Shown here piece after piece: positions 1-9,819 of a DNA stretch of 64,000 nucleotides. Within the stretch, counting starts at the first letter, position 1. Each line of letters opens with the position of its first letter. Position numbers and translations under genes: made by a program. The stretch covers positions 522,001 through 586,000 of the forward strand of contig JADJXY010000001.1 in assembly GCA_016720065.1 (NCBI GenBank), in the 5' to 3' direction. The stretch is from Betaproteobacteria bacterium (GTDB lineage: Bacteria; Pseudomonadota; Gammaproteobacteria; Burkholderiales; Rhodocyclaceae). A model generated the notes under the pieces. The model had not been told where the DNA came from. It made no database searches and saw only the letters and a list, made by a program, of their open reading frames with translations.

Positions 1-1218
1 GTCGCCCTCGTCGAATTCGGCGTGCAGATCGGCGGCGCCCACCACCCGCCCGGGGTACTTGGTGGTCAGGCGGATGACGATATTGCGCAGCTCCCGCACA
101 TTGCCGGGGAAGGCGTAGGCCACCCAGAGGGCCTCCGCGCCAGCGTCGAGGGAAAAGGGGCGGGCGCCGGTCTGTTCGGCGTAGATCTGGCGGAAATGGT
201 CGAGCAGCAGCAGGCGGTCGTCGCCCATGTCGCGCAGGGGCGGCACGCTGATGGTGAAGACCGAGAGCCGGTGAAAGAGGTCGGCGCGGAAGCGGCCTGC
301 CTTCACCTCCTTGCGCAGGTCGCGATTGGTGGCGGCGACGATGCGTGCCCGGGAGCGGCGGGTCTGGGTTTCGCCGACGCGCTGGTACTCGCCGTTTTCC
401 AGGACGCGCAGCAGCTTGGGCTGGAGGTCCAGGGGCAATTCGCCAATTTCGTCCAGGAAGAGGGTGCCCTCGCCGGCATCCTCGAAATAACCCGACTTGG
501 CGGCGCCGGCCCCGGTGAAGGCGCCCTTGGCGTAGCCGAACAGGGTCGGCTCCACCAGGCTGGGCGAGATGGCGGCGCAGTTGAGGGCCAGGAAGGGCCG
601 GTCGCGCCGGCGGGTGCGATGATGCAGGCAGCAGGTGACCACCACGTCCTTGCCGCTGCCCGACTCGCCTTCGACCAGGACCGGAAAGCTGGAGTCTCCG
701 TACTGCCCGATCTGCAGCAGGAGGCGCTGGATGGGCAGGCTGGACCCGATCAGGCGGCAGCGCTCCTCGGGCGCGAGGGCCGCTTCGGTGGCCCCAGTGA
801 AACTCAAGGCTTGCCGCAGCAGGCGCAGGAGGTCGCCGGGATCGCAGGGTTTGCCGACGAAGTCGATGGCGCCCAGCGCGCGGGCGTGGCGGGCGTTCTC
901 CTCGCCGTTCTGGCCCGAGAGAACGACGATCTTCATGGCCGGTGCGAAGGCCAGGAGGTCGCCGATCAGGGCAAAGCCCTCGTCCGGTCGGTGGGGCAGG
1001 GGCGGCAGGCCCAGGTCGACGATGGCGGCTCCGGGCGCCGCCTTCAATTGCCTCAGGATTTGCAGGCAGTGGGGGCGCGAATGACTGGTGAGTACCTCGA
1101 AATCCCGCGCCAGGGCAAAGCTCAGCGAATCGCTGATGAGCGGGTCGTCGTCGACGAGAAGCAGCAGGGGTTTCGCGGGATGGGACGGGCTCAAGGGGCG
1201 AACCAGGAAATATTTCAC
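1..1218 (-). CDS. Sigma-54-dependent response regulator (partial, C-terminus beyond window)
   Basis: The reverse strand encodes a receiver domain (about residues 14-135) with an acidic DDD cluster, an IVDLGLP segment carrying the probable phospho-acceptor Asp, and a conserved Lys in GKP. An AAA+ sigma-54 activator domain follows (about 155-400) with Walker A GESGSGKD, the sigma-54 contact motif GAFTGA, Walker B LFLDEIGELP and the FPGNVRELRN region. The C-terminal Fis-type DNA-binding domain lies past base 1. The layout is NtrC-like; the receiver resembles regulators of the PEP-CTERM/PrsR kind, but that is not certain. The GTG at 1218 is the furthest upstream reasonable start and has no clear ribosome site; a TATAAT just upstream on this strand could instead imply a start at the in-frame TTG at 1194. 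Confidence 0.9.
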   Translation of the reverse strand, partial: MKYFLVRPLSPSHPAKPLLLLVDDDPLISDSLSFALARDFEVLTSHSRPHCLQILRQLKAAPGAAIVDLGLPPLPHRPDEGFALIGDLLAFAPAMKIVVLSGQNGEENARHARALGAIDFVGKPCDPGDLLRLLRQALSFTGATEAALAPEERCRLIGSSLPIQRLLLQIGQYGDSSFPVLVEGESGSGKDVVVTCCLHHRTRRRDRPFLALNCAAISPSLVEPTLFGYAKGAFTGAGAAKSGYFEDAGEGTLFLDEIGELPLDLQPKLLRVLENGEYQRVGETQTRRSRARIVAATNRDLRKEVKAGRFRADLFHRLSVFTISVPPLRDMGDDRLLLLDHFRQIYAEQTGARPFSLDAGAEALWVAYAFPGNVRELRNIVIRLTTKYPGRVVGAADLHAEFDEGD

Positions 1219-1295
1219 GGAATTATAGCCCCGGCATCGGCCGGGGAAATCGCTCCCTTCTGCTAGAATTGGCCCCTTTTTCAAGGATTCCCATC

Positions 1296-2105
1296 TTGCC
1301 CGACGATATCCTGGTCGATATCGAAGACCTGCACTTCACCTATGACGGCCGGCCCGTGTTGCGGGGGATCGACATGAAGATTCCGCGCGGCAAGGTGGTC
1401 GCCATCATGGGGGGGTCGGGTTGCGGCAAGACGACGCTCCTGCGCTGCATCGGCGGTCAGCTCAAGGCGAGTCGCGGCGAAATCCGCCTCGGCGAACACC
1501 GCATTTCCCGCATGGGGCAGCGGGACCTCTATCGGGCGCGGCGCAAGATGGGGATGTTGTTCCAGTTCGGCGCCCTGTTCACCGACATGACGGTGTTCGA
1601 CAACGTGGCCTTCCCCCTGCGCGAACACACCGAACTTCCGGAAGCCATGGTTCGCGACATGGTGCTCATGAAGCTGGAGGCCGTCGGTCTGCGGGGAGCC
1701 CGGAACCTGATGCCGGCCGAACTCTCCGGCGGCATGGCGCGGCGGGTGGCCCTGGCCCGGGCCGTGGCCCTCGATCCGGCCCTCGTCATGTACGACGAGC
1801 CCTTCGCCGGGCTGGATCCCATCGCCCTGGGGGTGATCGGGCAACTGATCCGCCGCCTGAACGATGCCCTGGGGGCCACGTCGATCATGGTGACCCACGA
1901 CGTGCAGGAATCCCTGCTCATCGTCGATTACATCTATTTCGTTTCCGAGGGGCGCATCGTCGCCCAGGGCACGCCGGACGAAATCCGCGCGTCCCGCGAC
2001 CCCTTCGTGCATCAGTTTGTCCATGCCGAGGTCGATGGGCCGGTGCGCTTCGACTACCCAGCCAGCGATCTGCGCAGCGATTTCCTGGGGGGCGGGCGTG
2101 GCTGA
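1296..2105 (+). CDS. mlaF: MlaF: ATPase of the phospholipid-asymmetry ABC transporter
   Basis: This is the cytoplasmic ATPase of the Mla system, which moves phospholipids between the outer and inner membranes. Visible motifs are Walker A GGSGCGKTT (near residue 40), the Q-loop FQFGALF, signature LSGGMARR (near 141), Walker B MYDEPFAGLD and the switch His in THDVQE. At 269 residues the length is normal for the family. The TTG at 1296 is chosen because CAAGGA lies about 8 bases upstream; the earlier in-frame TTG at 1269 has no ribosome site. It is the first gene of an mlaFEDACB operon and overlaps mlaE by 8 bases. Confidence 0.95.
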   Translation: MPDDILVDIEDLHFTYDGRPVLRGIDMKIPRGKVVAIMGGSGCGKTTLLRCIGGQLKASRGEIRLGEHRISRMGQRDLYRARRKMGMLFQFGALFTDMTVFDNVAFPLREHTELPEAMVRDMVLMKLEAVGLRGARNLMPAELSGGMARRVALARAVALDPALVMYDEPFAGLDPIALGVIGQLIRRLNDALGATSIMVTHDVQESLLIVDYIYFVSEGRIVAQGTPDEIRASRDPFVHQFVHAEVDGPVRFDYPASDLRSDFLGGGRG

Positions 2106-2892
2106 GCGGGGCAGTCCCCTGCACCGCCTCGGGCACGGCGCCATCGAACTGGTGTGGCGCGTCGGCTTCGCGAGCCGCTTCCTGGTAGCCATTCTGCTGG
2201 CGTCCGGGACGGCCTTCCGCCGCCTGCACCTTACCCTGCGCGAGGTCTTTTTCAGCGGCGTGCTCTCCCTGCTCATCATCGTCGTTTCAGGCCTGTTCGT
2301 AGGCCTGGTTCTGGGTCTGCAGGGCTATGAAACCCTGCAGCGCTTCGGCTCCACCGAGGCCCTGGGGGTGCTGGTGGCACTTTCCCTCACCCGCGAACTG
2401 GGGCCGGTGGTGGCGGCGCTGCTCTTTGCCTCCCGCGCCGGATCGTCGGTGACGGCGGAGATCGGCTTGATGAAGGCCACCGAGCAGTTGAAGGCCATGG
2501 ACATGATGGCGGTCAATCCCATCGCCCGGGTGGTGGCGCCGCGTTTCTGGGGGGGGGTCATCGCCATGCCCCTGCTGGCGGCCCTTTTCTCCGCCATGGG
2601 CGTCCTGGGCGGCTGGCTGATCGGCGTGGTCTTCATCGGCGTCGACGACGGCGCCTATTGGTCGCAGATGCAGGCGGCGGTCGATTTTCGCTTCGACGTC
2701 TGGAATGGCGTCATCAAGAGCGTGGTTTTCGGGGTGGCGGTTTCCCTCATCGCCGTCTTCGAAGGCTATGACTCGGTGCCTACCGCGGAAGGAGTTTCCC
2801 GTGCCATCACGCGCACCGTGGTGACATCGGCCCTGACCATCCTGGCCCTCGATTTCGTCCTGACTTCCTTCATGTTCCGGGGAACTTCATGA
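2098..2892 (+). CDS. mlaE: MlaE: permease of the phospholipid ABC transporter
   Basis: A 264-residue inner-membrane protein of the MlaE permease family. It has a long hydrophobic helix near residues 60-85 and further helices to the C-terminus. The conserved EIGLMKATEQLKAMDMM segment is the coupling region that contacts MlaF. The GTG at 2098 overlaps the end of mlaF by 8 bases, which suggests translational coupling. It would form the membrane core of the MlaFEDB complex. Confidence 0.95.
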   Translation: MAERGSPLHRLGHGAIELVWRVGFASRFLVAILLASGTAFRRLHLTLREVFFSGVLSLLIIVVSGLFVGLVLGLQGYETLQRFGSTEALGVLVALSLTRELGPVVAALLFASRAGSSVTAEIGLMKATEQLKAMDMMAVNPIARVVAPRFWGGVIAMPLLAALFSAMGVLGGWLIGVVFIGVDDGAYWSQMQAAVDFRFDVWNGVIKSVVFGVAVSLIAVFEGYDSVPTAEGVSRAITRTVVTSALTILALDFVLTSFMFRGTS

Positions 2893-3359
2893 ATCGCACC
2901 GTCCTCGACCTCTGGGTCGGCGTATTTGTTGCCATCGGCATTGCGGCGCTGTTGTTTTTGGCGCTGAAAGTGGGGAATCTTTCCTCGGCCCACCTCTCCG
3001 AGAGTTATATCCTCACCGCCAAGTTTGATAACATCGGCGGCCTGAAGGTGCGGGGGCCGGTCAAGAGCGCGGGGGTCGTGGTCGGGCGCATAGACGACAT
3101 CCGATTCGACGGTCAGACCTACGAAGCGGTCGTGACCCTCAAGATCGACCAGCGGTACAGGTTTCCGAAGGACACTTTTGCTTCGATCTATACCTCGGGC
3201 CTCCTCGGGGAGCAGTACGTCGGTCTGGAACCGGGGGGCGACGAAAAGATGCTCAATCCGGGTGATGCGGTCGGCAAGACCCAATCGGCCGTGGTTCTGG
3301 AAAAGATGATCAGCCAGTTTCTTTTCAACAAAGCGGCTGAAGGACAGGAAAAGCAATGA
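2889..3359 (+). CDS. mlaD: MlaD: MCE-domain lipid-binding subunit
   Basis: A 156-residue protein with one N-terminal membrane helix (about residues 8-27) and a single MCE domain (about 40-120) including the GGLKVRGPVKSAGVVVGRI strand region. MlaD forms a periplasmic hexamer that passes phospholipid to MlaE. It is shorter than the E. coli protein at its C-terminus. Its ATG overlaps the mlaE stop in an ATGA arrangement, and its own stop overlaps mlaA in the same way. Confidence 0.95.
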   Translation: MNRTVLDLWVGVFVAIGIAALLFLALKVGNLSSAHLSESYILTAKFDNIGGLKVRGPVKSAGVVVGRIDDIRFDGQTYEAVVTLKIDQRYRFPKDTFASIYTSGLLGEQYVGLEPGGDEKMLNPGDAVGKTQSAVVLEKMISQFLFNKAAEGQEKQ

Positions 3360-4084
3360 TGGCGATGGGCGAACATGGAAACTCGGGCCGCTGCGGCGGC
3401 TGGCTGACCGCGGTGGCGTTGATGGCAACGCTGTCCGGCTGCGCCAGTACCGGCGGCAACCCGCGGGATCCCTACGAGGGCTTCAACCGGGCCATGTTCT
3501 CCGTCAATGAAGGGATCGACAAGGTCGCCAAGCCCGTCGCCCAAGGCTACGACGCCGTGATGCCCCTGCCCGCCAAGGCCGGCGTGGGCAACTTCTTCGG
3601 CAATATCGGCGATCTGTGGATCGGTGTGAATAACGGCCTGCAAGGCAAGGTGGGCGATGGGGCCAGCGATCTGGGCCGCCTGCTCATCAATTCCACCGTG
3701 GGCATTTTCGGCCTCTTCGACGTGGCCAGCGAGATGGGCCTGGAAAAGCACGACGAGGATTTCGGCCAGACCCTGGCCCGCTGGGGTGTGGGGGGCGGTG
3801 GCTACCTCTTCTGGCCCATCATCGGGCCGCGCACCCTGCGCGATACGGGGGGATTCGTGGTCGATACCTTCGCCGACCCCGTCCAGTGGGGGGTGAACGA
3901 CGTGCGGGTGCGCAATTCCGCCTACGCCGTGCGCTTCATCGACGTGCGGGCCAGCCTCCTGCCGGCCGACAAGGTGGTCGAAGAGGCGGCCCTGGACAAG
4001 TACGCCTACATTCGGGACGCCTACCTGCAACGCCGCCGCAGCCAGATTTTCGACGGCAATCCGCCCCGGCTGCCCGAAGAGTAA
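3356..4084 (+). CDS. mlaA: MlaA (VacJ): outer-membrane lipoprotein
   Basis: A 242-residue VacJ-family lipoprotein that removes misplaced phospholipid from the outer leaflet of the outer membrane. The N-terminus has a signal sequence and lipobox LSGC, with the lipidated Cys near residue 30, followed by DPYEGFNRAMFSVNE, the typical VacJ start. In E. coli mlaA is unlinked; here it sits between mlaD and mlaC. The start at 3356 overlaps the mlaD stop; in-frame ATGs at 3359 and 3365 are possible alternatives. Confidence 0.94.
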   Translation: MMAMGEHGNSGRCGGWLTAVALMATLSGCASTGGNPRDPYEGFNRAMFSVNEGIDKVAKPVAQGYDAVMPLPAKAGVGNFFGNIGDLWIGVNNGLQGKVGDGASDLGRLLINSTVGIFGLFDVASEMGLEKHDEDFGQTLARWGVGGGGYLFWPIIGPRTLRDTGGFVVDTFADPVQWGVNDVRVRNSAYAVRFIDVRASLLPADKVVEEAALDKYAYIRDAYLQRRRSQIFDGNPPRLPEE

Positions 4085-4114
4085 TCCCCCTCGCCCTACG
4101 GAAGTCGTGCCCGC

Positions 4115-4729
4115 ATGAGACTTTTTATTGCCTTTTTTCTGCTGCTCCTCTCCCTGGCCACCCAGGCGCAGGAGGCTCCCGACGCCCTGGTGCGGCGGGT
4201 GACCGACGAGGTGCTCGACATCGTCCGCAAGGACAAGGAAATCCAGAACGGCAATGCCAGGAAGGCCGTGGAACTGGTCGAGACCCGTGTGCTGCCCCAC
4301 TTCAACTTCACTCGCATGACCGCGCTGGCGGTGGGCAAGGACTGGCGGCGGGCGACGCCCCAGCAACAGGAGCGCCTTTCCCATGAATTCACGACCTTGC
4401 TGGTGAGGACCTACTCCAATTCCCTGTCCGCGTACCGCAACGAGACGGTCCGCTACAAGCCCTTCGTGCTGGCGACAGGTGCCACGGATGCCCTGGTGCG
4501 CACCGAAATTCTCCAGGCCGGCAACAAGCCGATCCAGCTCGACTACAACCTGGAAAGGCTGGACAACGGCTGGAAGGTCTACGACGTGGTCGTTGCGGGC
4601 ATTAGCCTGGTGACCAACTACCGCGATCAGTTCGGCCAGGAGATCCGCAACGGCGGCATCGATGGCCTGATCCAGTCCCTGGCTGGCAAGAACCAGTCGC
4701 TCGAAGCCGGCAAAGCGGAGAAGAAATGA
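4115..4729 (+). CDS. mlaC: MlaC: periplasmic phospholipid shuttle
   Basis: A 204-residue MlaC/Ttg2D-family protein. A clear Sec signal peptide (hydrophobic residues 3-15, then TQAQ before the mature start) sends it to the periplasm. The HFNFTRMTALAVGKDWRRA segment and the closing NYRDQFGQEI region are typical. It carries phospholipid between MlaA and MlaD. Its stop overlaps the mlaB ATG by 4 bases. Confidence 0.94.
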   Translation: MRLFIAFFLLLLSLATQAQEAPDALVRRVTDEVLDIVRKDKEIQNGNARKAVELVETRVLPHFNFTRMTALAVGKDWRRATPQQQERLSHEFTTLLVRTYSNSLSAYRNETVRYKPFVLATGATDALVRTEILQAGNKPIQLDYNLERLDNGWKVYDVVVAGISLVTNYRDQFGQEIRNGGIDGLIQSLAGKNQSLEAGKAEKK

Positions 4730-5007
4730 TCGAGCGCCGCCCCGGCGGCTGGCGGGTGACCGTTCCCATGGTCATAGACAATGCCGCGGCCCTGCGCGCG
4801 GCCGGGGCTGCCCTCATCGACGGGGGGGTTGCCGTGGTGGATCTGGCGGCCGTTGGCGGGGCTGATTCCTCGGCCCTTGCCGTTCTCCTCGATTGGGTAC
4901 GGCAGGCGGAGAAACAGGGGGGAAGCCTTGCGTTCCGTGGCGCTCCGTCCGGTGTCAGGGCCCTGGCAGGGCTCTACGACCTGGACGGTATCCTGCCCCT
5001 CGTCTGA
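4726..5007 (+). CDS. mlaB: MlaB: STAS-domain subunit of the Mla transporter
   Basis: A 93-residue cytoplasmic STAS domain. The segment GGADSSALAVLLDW is the conserved STAS helix and contains the Ser found in MlaB proteins. MlaB binds MlaF and stabilises the ABC complex. It is the last gene of the mla set; a 15-base gap separates it from the following ABC exporter. Confidence 0.9.
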   Translation: MIERRPGGWRVTVPMVIDNAAALRAAGAALIDGGVAVVDLAAVGGADSSALAVLLDWVRQAEKQGGSLAFRGAPSGVRALAGLYDLDGILPLV

Positions 5008-5022
5008 TCCCGCTTTTCCTTC

Positions 5023-5745
5023 GTGCCCGCCGCCGTATCTCTCGTTGACGTTGTCAAGCGTTTTGGTGCCCTGACGGCGCTGGCTGGGGTGTCCCTGGAG
5101 ATCGCCGCGGGCGAGTTTTTTGGTCTCCTGGGCCCCAATGGAGCCGGCAAGACCACGCTGATTTCCTGTCTTGCCGGCCTGGTGCGGCCGGACTCCGGAA
5201 GCCTGAGCGTCCTGGGGCGCGATGTGGGGCGGGAATATCGGGAGGCGCGCCGTCTCGTGGGCGTGGTCCCCCAGGAACTCGTTTTCGACCCCTTTTTCAC
5301 TGTGCGCGAGACCCTGCGCATCCAGTCCGGCTACTTCGGTCTGCGCCGCAACGACGACTGGATCGACGAAGTCCTGGCCAATCTCGATCTCAGCGCCAAG
5401 GCCGAGGTCAACATGCGGCGCCTCTCCGGTGGTATGAAGCGCCGCGTCCTGGTGGCCCAGGCCTTGGTGCACAAGCCGCCGGTCATCGTGCTCGACGAGC
5501 CCACGGCAGGGGTGGATGTGGAATTGCGGCAGGGACTCTGGCAGTTCGTGCGGCGCCTCAACGGCGAGGGGCACACCATTATCCTGACCACCCATTATCT
5601 GGAGGAGGCCGAGGCCCTGTGCGGGCGCATCGCCCTGATGAAACAGGGGCGCGTCGTCGCCCTGGATACCCGGGAAGGGCTCATGGCAGCTCACCGGGGT
5701 GCCTCGTTGGAGGAAGTGTTCGTGCGGGTGATGAAAAGTGCTTAG
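5023..5745 (+). CDS. ABC-2 type exporter ATP-binding protein (YadG-like)
   Basis: A 240-residue ATPase with Walker A GPNGAGKTTL (near residue 38), signature LSGGMKRRV (near 135), Walker B VIVLDEPTAGVD and switch His in TTHYLEEAE. The pattern matches the ABC-2/DrrA/YadG export group. It starts at GTG 5023 and overlaps its permease partner by 8 bases. The substrate is not known. Its position between mlaB and ibaG makes an envelope role plausible, but that is inference. Confidence 0.9.
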   Translation: MPAAVSLVDVVKRFGALTALAGVSLEIAAGEFFGLLGPNGAGKTTLISCLAGLVRPDSGSLSVLGRDVGREYREARRLVGVVPQELVFDPFFTVRETLRIQSGYFGLRRNDDWIDEVLANLDLSAKAEVNMRRLSGGMKRRVLVAQALVHKPPVIVLDEPTAGVDVELRQGLWQFVRRLNGEGHTIILTTHYLEEAEALCGRIALMKQGRVVALDTREGLMAAHRGASLEEVFVRVMKSA

Positions 5746-6490
5746 CTTCTGGACCCTGTTCAGCAAGGAAGTGCTGCGCTTCTGGAAAGTGAGCTTTCAG
5801 ACCGTCGCGGCGCCGGTGCTCACGGCGCTGCTCTACCTCCTCATCTTCGGCCACGTCCTCGACGAGCATGTGGCCGTCCATGGCGTGCGCTACATCGCCT
5901 TCCTCGTCCCCGGTCTGGTCATGATGCAGGTGCTGCAGAACGCCTTCGCCAATTCGTCCTCCAGCCTGATCCAGTCCAAGGTGACCGGGTCCATCGTTTT
6001 CGTGTTGCTGTCGCCCATCTCCTATGGGGCTTTTTTCGCCGCCTACGTGTTGGCCGCCATGGTGCGGGGCCTGATGGTGGCTGTCGGTGTGCTGGCGGTG
6101 ACCGCCTGGTTCGCGCCCCTGCGCATCGAGGCTCCCCTGTGGATTCTCGCCTTCGCCCTGGCGGGTGGCGGCGTGCTCGGCGCCCTGGGGGTGATCGCCG
6201 GCATCTGGGCCGAAAAATTCGACCAGCTCGCGGCCTTTCAGAACTTTCTGGTGATGCCGCTGACCATGCTTTCCGGTGTCTTTTATTCGATCCACTCGCT
6301 GCCCGAATTCTGGCAGCGCGTCTCCCATTACAATCCTGTCTTTTACATGATCGACGGCTTCCGCTATGGCTTTTTCGGCGTCTCCGACGTGCCGCCGCAC
6401 CTGAGCCTGATCGTGGTCGTCGCCAGCCTCGCGGCAATTTCGGCGCTCACCCTCGGGCTCCTGAAACGCGGCTGGAAACTGAGGGCATAA
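5738..6490 (+). CDS. ABC-2 type permease (YadH-like)
   Basis: A 250-residue integral membrane protein of the ABC-2 family with about six hydrophobic helices. The segment LVPGLVMMQVLQNAF and the LPLTMLSGVFYSIHSLP-like stretch near residues 170-190 are characteristic. It starts at GTG 5738 inside the end of the ATPase gene, so the two are probably co-translated as one exporter. Confidence 0.9.
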   Translation: MLSFWTLFSKEVLRFWKVSFQTVAAPVLTALLYLLIFGHVLDEHVAVHGVRYIAFLVPGLVMMQVLQNAFANSSSSLIQSKVTGSIVFVLLSPISYGAFFAAYVLAAMVRGLMVAVGVLAVTAWFAPLRIEAPLWILAFALAGGGVLGALGVIAGIWAEKFDQLAAFQNFLVMPLTMLSGVFYSIHSLPEFWQRVSHYNPVFYMIDGFRYGFFGVSDVPPHLSLIVVVASLAAISALTLGLLKRGWKLRA

Positions 6491-6492
6491 GA

Positions 6493-6730
6493 ATGATGCA
6501 TCCCGAACAGATCAAGCAACTCATCCTCGCAGGGCTTCCCTGCGAGCACCTTTCCGTCGATGGCGACGGCCACCACTTCGACGCCGTCGTGGTGAGCGCC
6601 GAATTTGCCGGAAAGAACCGCGTCCAGCGGCAGCAACGGGTCTACCAGACCCTGCGCGAGCGCCTCGACACCGGGGAACTGCACGCGCTCTCGTTCAAGA
6701 CCTACACCCCAGAAGAATGGAGTGCCCAGC

Positions 6731-6738
<8 letters not shown>
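6493..6738 (+). CDS. ibaG: BolA/IbaG family protein
   Basis: An 81-residue BolA-like protein beginning MMHPEQIKQLI. The FVVVSAEFAGKNRVQRQQRVY-like core (SAEFAGK, RVQRQQ) and the closing LHALSFKTYTPEEW are typical of IbaG (YrbA). BolA proteins act with monothiol glutaredoxins in iron-sulfur handling and stress response. In E. coli ibaG also lies between the mla operon and murA, which supports the name. It overlaps murA by 8 bases. Confidence 0.9.
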
Positions 6739-7956
<1,218 letters not shown>

Positions 7957-7984
<28 letters not shown>

Positions 7985-8188
7985 TTCGCGAGTTTTTGGC
8001 GACAGCCAAAAAGCCGCGTTTTCGGGGGGCCTCGGTGAAGCGCGTGCACTGATTCGCGAGTTTTTGGCGACAGCCAAAAAGCCGCGTTTTCGGGGGGCCT
8101 CGGTGAAGCGCGTGCACTGATTCGCGAGTTTTTGGCGACAGCCAAAAAGCCGCGTTTTCGGGGGGCCTCGGTGAAGCGCGTGCACTGA
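7957..8188. repeat. 68-bp tandem repeat spanning the murA 3' end (3.4 copies)
   Basis: Three complete 68-bp units start at 7957, 8025 and 8093, and a 28-base partial unit runs from 8161. The copies look identical by eye. The first 28 bases of each unit are the last 28 bases of murA, stop included, so the array repeats the gene end and its downstream hairpin. The unit length is not a multiple of three. The array fills most of the gap between convergent murA and the cation transporter gene. Confidence 0.95.
7987..8022 (+). terminator. Hairpin with short T-run after murA (repeated three times)
   Basis: TTTTTGGC-GACA-GCCAAAAA forms a perfect 8-bp stem. It is extended by outer CGCG/CGCG pairs across a 2x2 mismatch and followed by TTTT at 8019-8022. 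The same structure recurs at 8055-8090 and 8123-8158 because it lies in the tandem repeat. It could end murA transcription. The stem is AT-rich in the middle, so strength is uncertain. Confidence 0.5.
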
Positions 8189-8227
8189 TCGCCAGGGTGC
8201 CCTGCGGCAGCGCTTCGGGCGGCGCGG

Positions 8228-9121
8228 TCAGCCTTCCCCCTTGTCGTCCGGTTCGAAGAACACCCAGCGGATTTCCGGGAAGGCGGCCTTCAACCCGTCC
8301 TGGACGCGGTTGACGTCGTCCACCAGGCGGCCGGCGTCCTGGGCCTCGCTCATGCGCGCCTTGACCGCGACGAAGATGTAGCTCCCCATTTGCAGACTCA
8401 TCAGGTCGTACAACTCGGCGATTTCGTCGCGCCCGGTGAGCCAGGCGCGCATGGCGGCGACGGTTTCCGGCGCAGCGCTCTCACCGATCAGCAGGCTCTG
8501 CACCTGAAAGCCGACGCCGATGGCGACCACCACCAGAAGCACCCCGACCGCGATGCTCCCCGCTGCGTCGAAAAGCGGATTCCCCGTGAGCGCCGCAAGG
8601 CTGATGGCCACCAGGGCGACGAACAGACCCAGAAGCGCAGCGATATCTTCGCCCATGATGACGACCAGTTCTGCTTCGCGGCTTTCCTTGAAGTAACGCC
8701 ACAGGGGCATGGGGCCGGCCTTTTCGCGGATTTCGGCGATGCAGCCCTTGAGGGACCAGGCTTCGAGCACGATGCCGATGGTCAGGACGGCGATGGCGAC
8801 CAGGGGGTTCTCCACCGGCTCGGGTCTGGAAAGCTTGTGTACGCCCTCGTAGATCGAGAACGCACCGCCGAGGGAGAAGAGCATCAGGGCCACCACGAAG
8901 GACCAGAAATAGGTGGCCTTGCCGAAGCCCAGGGGGTGTTGGGCCGTGGGCTCCTTCTTGGCCTGCTTGAGCCCCAGGAGCAGCAGGAGCTGGTTGGCGC
9001 AGTCGGCGCTGCTATGGACGGCTTCGGCCATCATGGCGGAGGAACCGGTGTACATGGCGGCGGCGCCTTTGGAAATGGCGATGCCTCCGTTGGCAGTCAG
9101 GGCGTAGATGATGGCGCTCAT
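8228..9121 (-). CDS. Cation diffusion facilitator (CDF) family transporter
   Basis: A 297-residue inner-membrane protein with about six helices and a C-terminal cytoplasmic domain. The second-helix metal site HSSAD (near residue 37) and the HPLGFGKATYFWSF loop are clear CDF features. The fifth-helix site reads GEDIAALLG instead of the HxxxD or DxxxD of many zinc exporters, so the metal cannot be assigned. It probably exports divalent cations against protons. It is divergent from hisG and convergent with murA. Confidence 0.9.
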   Translation of the reverse strand: MSAIIYALTANGGIAISKGAAAMYTGSSAMMAEAVHSSADCANQLLLLLGLKQAKKEPTAQHPLGFGKATYFWSFVVALMLFSLGGAFSIYEGVHKLSRPEPVENPLVAIAVLTIGIVLEAWSLKGCIAEIREKAGPMPLWRYFKESREAELVVIMGEDIAALLGLFVALVAISLAALTGNPLFDAAGSIAVGVLLVVVAIGVGFQVQSLLIGESAAPETVAAMRAWLTGRDEIAELYDLMSLQMGSYIFVAVKARMSEAQDAGRLVDDVNRVQDGLKAAFPEIRWVFFEPDDKGEG

Positions 9122-9140
9122 GGGGAGGGGTGGGCTTTGC

Positions 9141-9160
9141 GGTAAAATCCGCTTTTTACC
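9141..9160. promoter_or_regulatory. Inverted repeat in the hisG leader
   Basis: GGTAAAA-TCCGCT-TTTTACC is a perfect 7-bp inverted repeat between the divergent CDF gene and hisG, ending 13 bases before the hisG start. It contains TAAAAT, a possible -10 element, but no convincing -35 lies upstream. It could be an operator or a weak RNA hairpin. No factor can be named from the sequence. Confidence 0.4.
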
Positions 9161-9173
9161 ACGAGATCATCCC

Positions 9174-9818
9174 GTGAACGGCATCACCATTGCACTTTCC
9201 AAGGGCCGCATCTTCGATGAGACCCTTCCCCTGCTGGCTGCGGCGGGCATCGTCCCGGACGAAAACCCCGAAACTTCGAGAAAGCTCATCATCGGCACTA
9301 ATCGACCCGAGGTGCGGGTGGTCATCGTGCGCGCCACCGACGTGCCCACCTACGTCCAGTACGGCGCCGCCGACCTCGGCGTGGCGGGCAAGGACGTGCT
9401 CATCGAGCATGGCGGCGAAGGGCTCTATGCGCCCCTGGACCTCAAGATCGCCAAGTGCCGCATGATGGTGGCCGTGCCCGCCGGTTTCGATTACGACAAC
9501 GCCGTGCGCCAGGGTGCCCGCCTCAAGGTGGCCAGCAAGTACATCAAGACGGCGCGGGAGCACTTCGCCGCCAAGGGGGTCCATGTGGACCTCATCAAGC
9601 TCTACGGCTCCATGGAGCTTGCCCCCCTGGCGGGCCTCGCCGACGCCATCGTGGACCTCGTTTCCACCGGCGGCACCCTGAAGGCCAACAATCTGGTGGC
9701 GGTGGAGGACATCATGCCCATTTCCAGCCGCCTGGTGGTCAATCAGGCCTCCCTCAAGGTCAAGCGGGAAGCCCTGCAACCCATCCTCGACGCCTTCGCC
9801 GGGGCGGTGGAGAAATAG
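9174..9818 (+). CDS. hisG: ATP phosphoribosyltransferase HisG, short form
   Basis: The 214-residue catalytic subunit of the first step of histidine biosynthesis (ATP + PRPP). The motifs ITIALSKGRIFDE at the start, GAADLGVAGKDVL, and VDLVSTGGTLKANNL (PRPP-binding loop) are clear. It lacks the C-terminal regulatory domain of the long form, so it should need the HisZ regulatory subunit. No hisZ lies in this window. The GTG at 9174 is used because the protein starts directly with the conserved core. Confidence 0.96.
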   Translation: MNGITIALSKGRIFDETLPLLAAAGIVPDENPETSRKLIIGTNRPEVRVVIVRATDVPTYVQYGAADLGVAGKDVLIEHGGEGLYAPLDLKIAKCRMMVAVPAGFDYDNAVRQGARLKVASKYIKTAREHFAAKGVHVDLIKLYGSMELAPLAGLADAIVDLVSTGGTLKANNLVAVEDIMPISSRLVVNQASLKVKREALQPILDAFAGAVEK

Positions 9819-9819
9819 G

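Noticed and set aside
22..1266. A plus-strand open frame of 414 codons at the window start
   Set aside because: It mirrors the sigma-54 response regulator on the minus strand, which has clear receiver and AAA+ motifs. The plus-strand product is low-complexity Gly/Ala/Gln and has no domain.
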